From: CAZGZU01 sp964529855
Lineage (GTDB): Bacteria > Patescibacteriota > Minisyncoccia > Portnoybacterales > UBA2143
Direction: 5' to 3'
NCBI GenBank assembly: GCA_964529855.1
Contig: CAZGZU010000002.1
Span: 1 to 42,983 of the forward strand
DNA length: 42,983 nucleotides
In this document: piece after piece, positions 35,326 through 42,936 of the stretch
Layout of the letters: the number at the start of each line of letters is the position of its first letter
Position numbering within the stretch: the first letter of the stretch is position 1
Made by a program: the position numbers and the translations under genes
Notes under the pieces: generated by a model
What the model saw: the letters and a program-made list of their open reading frames with translations, nothing else
Databases searched by the model: none
What the model was told of the DNA's origin: nothing

Positions 35326-35358
35326 CAAAATAAATTTAGTGAAAGGAGGTGAGATAAG

Positions 35359-35613
35359 ATGGAGGAAAAATTAATTGGCAAGGTTACTCATTACTTCACC
35401 AATATCGGTGTGGCGGTAGTTGAACTTGAGGCGGGATTGAAAAAAGGTGATAAGATTCATGTTAAGGGAGCAACCAGCGACTTTGAGCAGGCCGTTGATT
35501 CAATGCAGATAGAACATGAGAGCGTTGAAAAAGCCAAGAAAGGCGACGCCATTGGCTTAAAAGTTGAGCAACAGGCCAGAGAGGGTGACCAGGTATTCCT
35601 AATAAAAGAGTAA
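35359..35613 (+). CDS. EF-Tu domain 2-like small protein
   Basis: 84 aa, single translation-factor-type beta-barrel. Seen: IGKVTHYFTNIGVAVVEL, GLKKGDKIHVKGATSDFEQ, VDSMQIEHESVEKAKKGDAIGLKVEQ, EGDQVFLIK. This matches the stand-alone translation elongation factor-like proteins of CPR and archaea that also occur as the C-terminal part of some U32 peptidases. Role unproven; RNA or protein binding is likely. Strong AAAGGAGGTGAG site. Lies between tRNA-Glu and a tRNA-thiolase-like gene. Confidence 0.85.
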   Translation: MEEKLIGKVTHYFTNIGVAVVELEAGLKKGDKIHVKGATSDFEQAVDSMQIEHESVEKAKKGDAIGLKVEQQAREGDQVFLIKE

Positions 35614-35619
35614 ATTACA

Positions 35620-36537
35620 ATGAAAATTAAAAAGCCCGGAACCAAGGCATTGGTACTTTTATCTGGTGGCTTGGATTCTATTTTAGCGGTTAAAATTTTA
35701 CAAAAACAGGACATTGAGGTGACTGGCATAAGTTTTGTCAGCTTTTTTTTTAATGCGGACCTGGCCCAGAAAGCGGCTAAAGAATTGAAAATAGAGCTTA
35801 AAATAGTTGATTTTTCCGATGAACATTTAGCCATGGTTAAAAATCCCGGTCATGGTTATGGCAAGGCAATAAATCCCTGTATTGATTGCCATATTTTAAT
35901 GCTAAAAAAGGCCAGGCAGATAATGGAAAAAGAAAAATTTGATTTGGTGGCCACTGGCGAAGTGCTCGGCGAACGGCCGATGTCTCAAAACAGGCAGGCC
36001 CTGGAATTGATTGAGAAAGAATCAGGTCTTAAAAGTTATCTGTTGCGGCCTTTATCAGCCAAATTGCTTGAGCCAACTATTCCAGAGGAAAAAGGACTGG
36101 TTAATCGGGATAAGCTTTTGGATATTAGCGGCCGCAGCCGAAAAAAACAAATGGCTTTGGCTAAACAATGGCGCATTAAAGAATATCCCACGCCGGCTGG
36201 CGGCTGCTGTCTGACCGATTTACAATTTGCCGAGCGATTTAAACAGCTTCTTGCTTTTTGGCCGGATTGTCAGGGCAGCGACGTTTTATTATTAAAATTA
36301 GGCCGTCATTTCTGGATAGAGGATAATTTGATTGTGGTTGGTCGTAATGAAGCAGAGAATAAACAGATTAAAGAAATGGCTCAAAAAGGTGACGTTTTAA
36401 TTGAAGCCAAGAAATTTCCCGGTCCGAGCATTCTTATCAGGAGTAAAGAAAGAATCTTGGAACAAAGCTTAATCAAAGCCAAGGAACTGATGCTCAGGTA
36501 CTCGCATAAAGGCCGAATCCAAGGCCGTAGGTTTTGA
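35620..36537 (+). CDS. PP-loop tRNA-thiolase-like protein with DUF814/NFACT-R-like tail
   Basis: 305 aa. Seen: PP-loop LVLLSGGLDSILAVKIL (residues ~12-28), an internal CIDCH pair, DLVATGEVLGERPMSQN, PTPAGGCCLTDLQFAERF, and a C-terminal DVLLLKLGRHFWIEDNLIVVGRNEAEN resembling the NFACT-R (DUF814) RNA-binding domain. This combination is known in a family of probable tRNA sulfur-transfer proteins related to ThiI/MnmA; the modified nucleoside is uncertain. The last codons (QGRRF, stop) are encoded by the palindromic element, so the C-terminus has been rewritten by the insertion. Confidence 0.82.
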   Translation: MKIKKPGTKALVLLSGGLDSILAVKILQKQDIEVTGISFVSFFFNADLAQKAAKELKIELKIVDFSDEHLAMVKNPGHGYGKAINPCIDCHILMLKKARQIMEKEKFDLVATGEVLGERPMSQNRQALELIEKESGLKSYLLRPLSAKLLEPTIPEEKGLVNRDKLLDISGRSRKKQMALAKQWRIKEYPTPAGGCCLTDLQFAERFKQLLAFWPDCQGSDVLLLKLGRHFWIEDNLIVVGRNEAENKQIKEMAQKGDVLIEAKKFPGPSILIRSKERILEQSLIKAKELMLRYSHKGRIQGRRF

Positions 36538-36562
36538 GGCCCGGCCTCAAAACCTAGGGCCT
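36522..36562. repeat. Palindromic junction element, copy 7 (minimal form)
   Basis: AGGCCGTAGGTTTTGAGGCC (36522-36541), central C, GGCCTCAAAACCTAGGGCCT (36543-36562): 20-bp arms with one mismatch. It contains the stop codon of the upstream gene (36535-36537) and ends 6 nt before the lgt ATG, the same distance as copy 3 (3823-3863). Confidence 0.9.
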
Positions 36563-36568
36563 CAATCT

Positions 36569-37312
36569 ATGCCTTACTTTTCTTACACCCACATCCAATT
36601 CGGAGCAATTACCTTTTACACCTGGGGAATGTTTTTGGGTTTGGCTTTTTTAATCGGCTACTGGCTTGTTCTTAAGCAGGCCCGCGAACAGGGAATTGAC
36701 CAAAAGAAAATCTTTTGGCTGGCTATTTTTATTTTCTTAGGAGCTATGCTGGGCGCTCGTTTGGGATATATTCTGCAATTCCCTAATTATTATTTGGTTC
36801 ATCCTCAAGAGATTTTTCAATTCAGTGCCGGAGGTTTGACTTTTTATGGGGGATTCCTCGGCGCTTTAATCATTGGCTGGTTATATATCAGAAAGAGTCG
36901 GCTCAATCCCGGACAAATAGCTGATATTTTGGCGCCAGCCATTGCTTTGGGAATTTTTATCGGACGGCTTGGCTGTTCTTTGATTAATGACCATCAGGGG
37001 GCAATAACTAATCTGCCCTGGGCTATTCAATGGCCTGATGGTTCTTTACGTCATCCAGTAGCCGAATACCTGGCTTTAAATGGCTTGATTATGTTTTTGG
37101 TTTTCTGGCAGTTACGGACCAAGCTTAAGAAATCAGGACAGCTTTTCATTGTTTTTTTGTTCTGGTATGGTCTTTCGCGCTTTCTGTTGGATTTTTCCAG
37201 AGCAGCTGGTACGTCTTTGGCTGATCCTCAATACTTTGGTCTGTTCGTCAGCCAATGGATTGGCCTTGGTTTGATAATAATCTCGGTTGCTTGGTTAAAG
37301 ATTAGGCGATGA
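36569..37312 (+). CDS. lgt: Prolipoprotein diacylglyceryl transferase
   Basis: 247 aa, about seven membrane spans; attaches diacylglycerol to the lipobox Cys of lipoproteins. Seen: FYTWGMFLGLAFLIGYWL, ARLGYILQFP, GGLTFYGGFLGALIIGWLY, and GIFIGRLGCSLINDHQGAIT, equivalent to the Lgt signature GRxGNFxNxE (Asn-Asp and Asp-His here). RHPVAEYLALNG is equivalent to HPTQLYE. WYGLSRFLLDFSR follows. Shorter than E. coli Lgt (291 aa). No Shine-Dalgarno. Confidence 0.93.
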   Translation: MPYFSYTHIQFGAITFYTWGMFLGLAFLIGYWLVLKQAREQGIDQKKIFWLAIFIFLGAMLGARLGYILQFPNYYLVHPQEIFQFSAGGLTFYGGFLGALIIGWLYIRKSRLNPGQIADILAPAIALGIFIGRLGCSLINDHQGAITNLPWAIQWPDGSLRHPVAEYLALNGLIMFLVFWQLRTKLKKSGQLFIVFLFWYGLSRFLLDFSRAAGTSLADPQYFGLFVSQWIGLGLIIISVAWLKIRR

Positions 37313-37330
37313 AGTTTGCCCGGTCTCTGA

Positions 37331-37362
37331 AAAAAAACATCCCTTGAGGTGTTTTTTATTTT
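37331..37362 (+). terminator. Intrinsic terminator
   Basis: ACATCCC-TTGA-GGTGT type hairpin (about 37338-37352) followed by TTTTTATTTTTTC; it ends the lgt transcript. Confidence 0.7.
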
Positions 37363-37377
37363 TTCTTTGGTCTAAAA

Positions 37378-37387
37378 ATGGTATAAT
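37378..37387 (+). promoter_or_regulatory. Extended -10 promoter of the P-type ATPase gene
   Basis: ATGGTATAAT: TATAAT (37382-37387) with the TGn extension. No -35 is visible. The ATG at 37397 is only 10 nt downstream, so the mRNA would be leaderless or nearly so. Confidence 0.65.
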
Positions 37388-37396
37388 GATTTTAAT

Positions 37397-40072
37397 ATGC
37401 AAACGCCGTGGCATAGTTTTCCAATTATCAGAGCATTTCGGGAGCTGAAATCACGGCCCGAAGGGTTAAGTGAAGAAAGAGCCAAGGAACAGCTTAAGAA
37501 ATTTGGTTTAAACAAGCTTCCAGAAGAAAAACCCTTTTCCAGAATAAAGGTATTTTTAGGACAGCTGAAAAGTCCTTTGGTTTATATTTTACTGATTGCC
37601 GGTCTGGTCACTCTGTTCCTGGCTGAATACACGGACAGCGTTGTTATCTTCGGAGCAGTTCTTTTAAATACGATTGTCGGTTATTTACAGGAAATCAAGG
37701 CCAGTCAGGCCCTGACCAAGCTCAAAAAAATTCTTCAGATAAAAACAATTGTTTTGCGGGACAATCAGGAAAAGGAAATTCCCCAGGCCAATCTGGTGCC
37801 CGGTGACGTGATTTTTTTGAGAAGCGGCGGCAAAGTGCCGGCTGACGGCCGGATAATTGAAGCTTATAATCTAAGAATCAATGAGTCGGTATTGACCGGT
37901 GAATGGTTGGTGGCTGAAAAGAATACCAAGACCCTTCCTGAAAAAACTCCCCTGGCTGACAGAGATAACATGGCTTACCTGGGAACAATTGTTGAAAGTG
38001 GCTGGGGCAAAGCCATAGTCACGGCTACCGGTCTCAAAACCGAGGTTGGTCAATTGGCTGAAGCAGTCAAAGAAGCCAAGGAAAGAAAAACGCCCTATCA
38101 GAGAAAAATAATTCGTTTTAGTAAGATAGTTGGCCTAATCATTATGATTATTTCCTCGGCTATTTTTGTTGAAGGGATGCTCACGGGCGGCCGATTTATT
38201 GAAATGTTCACCACTTCCATTGCCGTGGCCGTGGCGGCTATCCCCGAGGGCTTGCCGGTGGCCATAACGGTTATCATGGCTTTGGGTATGCAGAGAATTC
38301 TGAAAAGAAGGGGATTGGTCAGAAAGTTGGCTTCAGCCGAGACATTGGGCAGTACCTCCATAATCTTGACTGACAAGACAGGCACCTTGACGGAAGCTAA
38401 AATGGAAGTAGCCGGAGTTTTTACCGGCCAGGAGCTTTTAGACGACAGGCAGCCCCATCTGGAAGACAGGCATCCAAAAGTCCTGGGCAATCAAAGGACC
38501 CATCTCCTGGCTCTGAAAATTGCCATGCTTTGCAATGAATCATTTGTCGAAAATCTTGAAGAACCGATGAAAAAATGGATTATTCGGGGCAACCCCACTG
38601 AAAAGGCCTTGCTTCTGGCAGGTATTCAGGCCGGGCTTTCTAAAAAAGAGCTTGAAAAAGAACAGCCGGTCATTGACCAGTGTCTTTTTGAGCCGACCTA
38701 TAAGTATGCCGCCGCCTTACGCAGATTTGATTCCAAAGACAATGTTTTGTATTTGGCCGGTTCTCCGGAAAAGCTTTTAACTATGTCCAGCTATTTAGAC
38801 ATCAACGGCCAGAAAGAAAAATTATTGCTGGCTGACATGAAAAAGATAACCAGTCAGTATGATAAGTTGACGAGAGCCGGTTTGAGAATAATTGCCGTGG
38901 CCTACAAGAAAACCAGGGATTCAACTATTGACAGGGACAGCGAGGAGAAAAAAAGAGAAATGATTTTGACCGGCCTTTTTGCTTTACACGACCCGGTCAG
39001 AAAAAGAATCAGGAAAGTCATTGAGACCTGTCGTCAGGCCGGACTCAAGCCGATTATTGTTACCGGCGACCATAAATTAACTGCCCGGGCAGTGGCTGAA
39101 AAACTTGGTTTTAAAATTGAAGACAAAAACGTTTTAGAGGGTAAAGATTTAGAAAAACTTTCCGACCGCGCATTTGAAAAAAAACTGCAGGACATTCAAA
39201 TTTACGCCCGGGTTGAGCCGGTTCAGAAATTAAGAATAGTCCAGGCATGGCAAAAAAGAGGAGAAATCGTGGCCATGACCGGTGACGGCATTAACGATGC
39301 GCCTGCCTTAAGACAGGCAGACATCGGAGTGGCTCTGGGTTCCGGGACTGACGTGGCCAAGGAAGTTTCTGATTTGGTTCTTTTAACGGATAATTTTAAT
39401 ATTATTGTGGCGGCCGTGGAAGAGGGTCGGGTGATTATTGACAATATCAGAAAGGTGATTACCTATTTGCTTTCAGATAGTTTTAGCGAGGTTATTTTAG
39501 TTGGTCTTAGTTTGCTTTTTGGCTGGCCTTTGCCTGTTTTGGCCGGACAGATTTTATGGGTTAATTTGATTGAGGACGGTCCTTTGGGTATTGCTCTGGC
39601 TTTTGAGAAAAAGGAAAAGGGTATGATGAAACAAAAACCGCAGAGCTATGGTCTTTTTCTTTTAAATAAAGAAATGAAGACCCTGATTTTTATTATTGGT
39701 TTGATTACTGACCTTTTCCTGCTGGGTCTTTTTTTCTGGCTTTTAAAATATTCGGGATATGAAGTACCTCATATCAGGTCAATAATTTTTGCCGCTTTAA
39801 CCATTGATTCCATTTTTTACGTTTTTTCCTGTAAGAGTTTGAAACGTAATTTGTGGCAGATTAATCTTTTGACTAATAAGTTTTTGATTTTCGCCTGGCT
39901 TTTTGGAGTGGCTATGTTATTGGCCGCTCTTTATCTGCCTCTTTTACAGACGCTTCTGAAAACCGTTCCTTTGAATCTTTTTGACTGGAGTTTGATCTTG
40001 GGGGTAGGTTTGTTTAATATCGTCTTAATTGAAATAACCAAGTGGTTTTTTATAAAGAACCATAATACTTAA
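37397..40072 (+). CDS. P-type (P2) cation-transporting ATPase
   Basis: 891 aa. Seen: cation-ATPase N-terminal domain (WHSFPIIRAFRELKSRPEGL), actuator motif TGEW (TGES-type), M4 AVAAIPEGLPVAITVIMAL, the phosphorylation site ILTDKTGTLTEAK (Asp326), nucleotide domain motifs, TGDGINDAPALRQADIGVA, and six C-terminal spans with NLIEDGPLGIALAFE in M6. PEGLP in M4 and the overall layout place it with PMA1/SERCA-like Ca2+/cation pumps, not heavy-metal P1B enzymes (no CPx). Ca2+ is the best guess, supported by the exchanger encoded next. Confidence 0.93.
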   Translation: MQTPWHSFPIIRAFRELKSRPEGLSEERAKEQLKKFGLNKLPEEKPFSRIKVFLGQLKSPLVYILLIAGLVTLFLAEYTDSVVIFGAVLLNTIVGYLQEIKASQALTKLKKILQIKTIVLRDNQEKEIPQANLVPGDVIFLRSGGKVPADGRIIEAYNLRINESVLTGEWLVAEKNTKTLPEKTPLADRDNMAYLGTIVESGWGKAIVTATGLKTEVGQLAEAVKEAKERKTPYQRKIIRFSKIVGLIIMIISSAIFVEGMLTGGRFIEMFTTSIAVAVAAIPEGLPVAITVIMALGMQRILKRRGLVRKLASAETLGSTSIILTDKTGTLTEAKMEVAGVFTGQELLDDRQPHLEDRHPKVLGNQRTHLLALKIAMLCNESFVENLEEPMKKWIIRGNPTEKALLLAGIQAGLSKKELEKEQPVIDQCLFEPTYKYAAALRRFDSKDNVLYLAGSPEKLLTMSSYLDINGQKEKLLLADMKKITSQYDKLTRAGLRIIAVAYKKTRDSTIDRDSEEKKREMILTGLFALHDPVRKRIRKVIETCRQAGLKPIIVTGDHKLTARAVAEKLGFKIEDKNVLEGKDLEKLSDRAFEKKLQDIQIYARVEPVQKLRIVQAWQKRGEIVAMTGDGINDAPALRQADIGVALGSGTDVAKEVSDLVLLTDNFNIIVAAVEEGRVIIDNIRKVITYLLSDSFSEVILVGLSLLFGWPLPVLAGQILWVNLIEDGPLGIALAFEKKEKGMMKQKPQSYGLFLLNKEMKTLIFIIGLITDLFLLGLFFWLLKYSGYEVPHIRSIIFAALTIDSIFYVFSCKSLKRNLWQINLLTNKFLIFAWLFGVAMLLAALYLPLLQTLLKTVPLNLFDWSLILGVGLFNIVLIEITKWFFIKNHNT

Positions 40073-40090
40073 ATAACTACTTAAATAACT

Positions 40091-41044
40091 ATGTTTTTTC
40101 TTTATGCCGTCATTTTCATTATTTCTTTCTTTGTTTTGGCCTGGGCCAGCAAACGACTGGTTAGCGCTTTGACCAAACTGGCTAAATTCCTGGGCTGGAA
40201 AGAATTTGTCGTCGCCTTTTTTACCATGGCTTTGGCCGGAGCAACTCCTAATCTTTCGGTCGGCTTAAGCTCGGCTTTTCACAGAATTCCTCAACTTTCT
40301 TTTAGTGAGATTGTCGGCGGTAATATCATTGACTTAACCGTAGCCATGGCTTTGGCGATTTTAATTTCCGGCCATGGCTTAAGATTAGTCAGTCGGACTG
40401 TTCAGGGCAGCGCCATTTTTACTTTGCTTATTGCTCTGCTGCCCCTGGTTTTGGTATTTGACGGGATGATTTCCCGGATAGACGGTTTTTTGCTAATAAC
40501 CGCTTTTGTCATATATTCGGTCTGGCTTTTTGGACGGCGAGAGAGATTTACTAAGGTCTATAACAAAGTCAAAGAGCCCCTGGGTTTTAGAGGAGTTTTT
40601 AGGAATTTATCTCATATCTTAGGTTCAGTGTTTCTGCTTTTATTGGCGGCTGAAGGGATTGTCCGTTCAGCAACTTTCTTTTCTACAACTTTTAATCTGC
40701 CAATTGTTTTAATTGGCATTTTAGTGATCGGTTTAGGCAATGCCTTGCCGGAAATCTTTTTTAGCATTCAGGCAGCCAGAAGGAGAAAGAGCTGGATGGT
40801 GGCCGGCAATCTGATGGGTTCGGTTGTTTTCCCGGCTACCCTGGTCTTAGGAATTGTTTCCTTGATTTGTCCGATTGAAATCAATGATTTTTCGCCTTTT
40901 CTGATTGGTCGGATTTTCTTGGTTGTTTCAGCCATTTTCTTCCTGATTTTTATCCGCAGCGGCAAAAGAATCACCAGAAAAGAAGGAGCTTTTCTTTTAT
41001 TAATCTATATTCTCTTTATTCTGGCCGAGGTCTTTTGGTCATGA
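40091..41044 (+). CDS. Na+/Ca2+-exchanger (CaCA) family protein
   Basis: 317 aa, about 10 membrane spans in two inverted halves. Seen: alpha-1 repeat GATPNLSVGLSSAFHRIPQL, SEIVGGNIIDLTVAMAL, and alpha-2 repeat GLGNALPEIFFSIQAARRRK, MVAGNLMGSVVFPATLVLG. The ion-coordinating acidic residue is present in the second repeat (PEIF), while the first has Asn (PNLS), unlike the usual PE in both; ion selectivity may therefore differ. It starts 18 bp after the P-type ATPase, suggesting a joint cation-homeostasis operon. Confidence 0.9.
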   Translation: MFFLYAVIFIISFFVLAWASKRLVSALTKLAKFLGWKEFVVAFFTMALAGATPNLSVGLSSAFHRIPQLSFSEIVGGNIIDLTVAMALAILISGHGLRLVSRTVQGSAIFTLLIALLPLVLVFDGMISRIDGFLLITAFVIYSVWLFGRRERFTKVYNKVKEPLGFRGVFRNLSHILGSVFLLLLAAEGIVRSATFFSTTFNLPIVLIGILVIGLGNALPEIFFSIQAARRRKSWMVAGNLMGSVVFPATLVLGIVSLICPIEINDFSPFLIGRIFLVVSAIFFLIFIRSGKRITRKEGAFLLLIYILFILAEVFWS

Positions 41045-41049
41045 CCTTC

Positions 41050-41078
41050 TTGACGTAATGGTTAAAATATGCTATCCT
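41050..41078 (+). promoter_or_regulatory. Sigma70-type promoter of the 41147 gene
   Basis: TTGACG (41050-41055), 17 bp, TATCCT (41073-41078), then a ~60-nt leader with AAGGAAGGAGG. Confidence 0.75.
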
Positions 41079-41146
41079 GACTTCAGAAACATTAACAGAT
41101 TTAGAATTTAAAATTAGAATTCAAAAAGGAAGGAGGATGTGGAGTG

Positions 41147-41788
41147 ATGAGAAAGACAGGCATGGTAGTAATGGCAGTAATTGTTTTAGCATTCGCGGTT
41201 TGCTGGTCAGAGGCAAAAGCCGAGGAAGGAATTTCAACGGCGATCAGTTTCAGTAATAACTGGACAGACAAAAGCTATTATGATGAGTTGTGCATGTACT
41301 GGGGTGGTGACGGAAAAGCTTTAGGAGTGGATGTTAAGGTCAATCCGGCTGATGATTACCTGGCAGTTAAACCGTATCTGACCATTAAACTCTGGTCAGA
41401 TAGGCCGTTTGATCTTCTGCTCGGCTTGACCACTGACAGTAACGGAGCTGATTATGTCCAGGCCGGCTTCTGGTATAGCCATACGTTTGGCAAGGTCAAC
41501 GCCTTGCTGGATGCAAGAAATTACGGAGGACTGGCCGGGGAAACGGCTGACTATATGGAGGATTTTGTACGCCTCAGTAGAGCCGTTCATGAAAAATCTC
41601 CCCTGGCAATAGGTTTAGATCTTGATTATATCCGCTGGTGGCAGTCCGCGGATAACGCCTATTTGCTGGGTCCGTTCATGAGCTATAAAGTCAGTTCGAC
41701 CTTTTCCTTGTTTCTCCGAGGGTCCAGGCTCTGGGTAGGCTCCACAAAGGAGGATATGCTGACGCTAAAAGCATCCATCTGCTTTTAG
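41147..41788 (+). CDS. Exported beta-rich protein, outer-membrane-protein-like
   Basis: 213 aa; family not recognised. Seen: Sec signal peptide (residues 1-~26, VVMAVIVLAFAVCWSEAKA, cleavage near AKA-E). Then strands of alternating polar/hydrophobic residues separated by Gly/Asp/Asn turns (YLAVKPYLTIKLW, FDLLLGLTTD, DYVQAGFWYSHTFG, LAIGLDLDYIRWW, TFSLFLRGSRLWVG) and a C-terminal strand ending in Phe (LTLKASICF). The pattern and terminal Phe resemble small outer-membrane barrels, which is odd for a CPR cell without a classical outer membrane. Start 41147; GTG 41144 is possible. Confidence 0.75.
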   Translation: MRKTGMVVMAVIVLAFAVCWSEAKAEEGISTAISFSNNWTDKSYYDELCMYWGGDGKALGVDVKVNPADDYLAVKPYLTIKLWSDRPFDLLLGLTTDSNGADYVQAGFWYSHTFGKVNALLDARNYGGLAGETADYMEDFVRLSRAVHEKSPLAIGLDLDYIRWWQSADNAYLLGPFMSYKVSSTFSLFLRGSRLWVGSTKEDMLTLKASICF

Positions 41789-41818
41789 CCAGTTAATCTG
41801 TTAATAATCGTAATCAGG

Positions 41819-41853
41819 CGCTGACAGCTTTCAGGTTGTCAGCGTCTTTTTGT
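41819..41853 (+). terminator. Intrinsic terminator
   Basis: CGCTGACA (41819-41826) pairs with TGTCAGCG (41837-41844), followed by TCTTTTTG. Confidence 0.85.
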
Positions 41854-41854
41854 T

Positions 41855-41883
41855 TTGGTTTGCTTTTTTGGTTTGATTATGCT
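41855..41883 (+). promoter_or_regulatory. Possible promoter of rmuC
   Basis: TTGGTT (41855-41860), 17 bp, TATGCT (41878-41883), 12 nt before the ATG, which implies a very short leader. Confidence 0.5.
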
Positions 41884-41895
41884 AAAGTATTTTTG

Positions 41896-42930
41896 ATGGG
41901 TTATTGGATTGTTTTACTTTTAATCCTGATTATTATAGGTTTAGGCCTATTATTTTTTCTATTACTCAGGAAAAAACCGGAAAAGCAGGATAGTGAATCG
42001 CTGTTAATGCTGCAGCAGCAATTGAGTCAATTAGGTCAAGTTTTAGACAATAAGCTGGGTCAGTCAGCTAAGGCCGTCCAGAGTCAATTAACGGAAAGCG
42101 GTAAAATTATCAAAGACGTGACTGAGGGATTGATTGAGTTAAAAAATACCAACAAGCAGGTAGTTGGTTTTGCCGAACAATTACAATCTTTGGAAAATAT
42201 TTTAACCAATCCAAAGCAGCGGGGAATTTTGGGCGAGTATTATTTAGAAGAGTTATTGAAAAATATTTTCAACCCCAGTCAATATCAGATGCAGTATAGT
42301 TTTAAAGACGGACAGACAGTTGATGCGGCAATATTTTTGAAAGACAAAATTATTCCGATTGATTCCAAGTTTTCTCTGGAGAATTATAATCGGATTGTTG
42401 AAGAAAGGAATCCGGACAAACGAATCCAACTGGAAAAGGCCTTTAAACAGGATTTAAAGAGTAGAATAGATGAGACAGCTAAGTACATTAGACCGAGAGA
42501 GGGAACTTATGAATTTGCTTTTATGTTCATTCCAGCCGAAGCGATTTATTATGATTTATTGGTTAACAAAATTGGGGCAATTAAAGTTAATACCCGCAGT
42601 TTGTTAGATTATGCGGTTAGAGAAAAACGTGTTCATATTGTTTCGCCCACTTCTTTCTTTGCCTATTTGCAGACAATCTTAGAGGGATTGCGGGGGATGC
42701 AGATTGAGGAGTCAACTAAGGGAATTATTAAGTTAGTAGGCAGATTAGACAGGCATATCAAGAGCCATAATCAATATTTGCAGAAGTTGGGTAATAATCT
42801 TGGCGTGACCGTGGGTATGTATAACAAGGCCTCTAATGAATTCAAAAAGATAGATAAGGATGTGGCTAAGATAACCGGCGGGAAGTCAGAAGTAGAAGTT
42901 AAACAAATAGAAAAACCTTCTTTAGATTAA
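41896..42930 (+). CDS. rmuC: RmuC-family protein
   Basis: 344 aa. Seen: N-terminal membrane helix (residues ~3-23, YWIVLLLILIIIGLGLLFFL), coiled coil (~30-105), then the RmuC nuclease-like core: NPKQRGILGEYYLEELLKNI, VDAAIFLKDKIIPIDSKFSLENY (the D/E-x-K-type active-site region), FAFMFIPAEAIYYDL, HIVSPTSFFAYLQTILEGLR. RmuC limits DNA inversion/recombination in E. coli; mechanism is poorly defined. ATG 41896 is preferred because the upstream extension would cover the promoter and terminator. Confidence 0.93.
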   Translation: MGYWIVLLLILIIIGLGLLFFLLLRKKPEKQDSESLLMLQQQLSQLGQVLDNKLGQSAKAVQSQLTESGKIIKDVTEGLIELKNTNKQVVGFAEQLQSLENILTNPKQRGILGEYYLEELLKNIFNPSQYQMQYSFKDGQTVDAAIFLKDKIIPIDSKFSLENYNRIVEERNPDKRIQLEKAFKQDLKSRIDETAKYIRPREGTYEFAFMFIPAEAIYYDLLVNKIGAIKVNTRSLLDYAVREKRVHIVSPTSFFAYLQTILEGLRGMQIEESTKGIIKLVGRLDRHIKSHNQYLQKLGNNLGVTVGMYNKASNEFKKIDKDVAKITGGKSEVEVKQIEKPSLD

Positions 42931-42936
42931 ATACGT

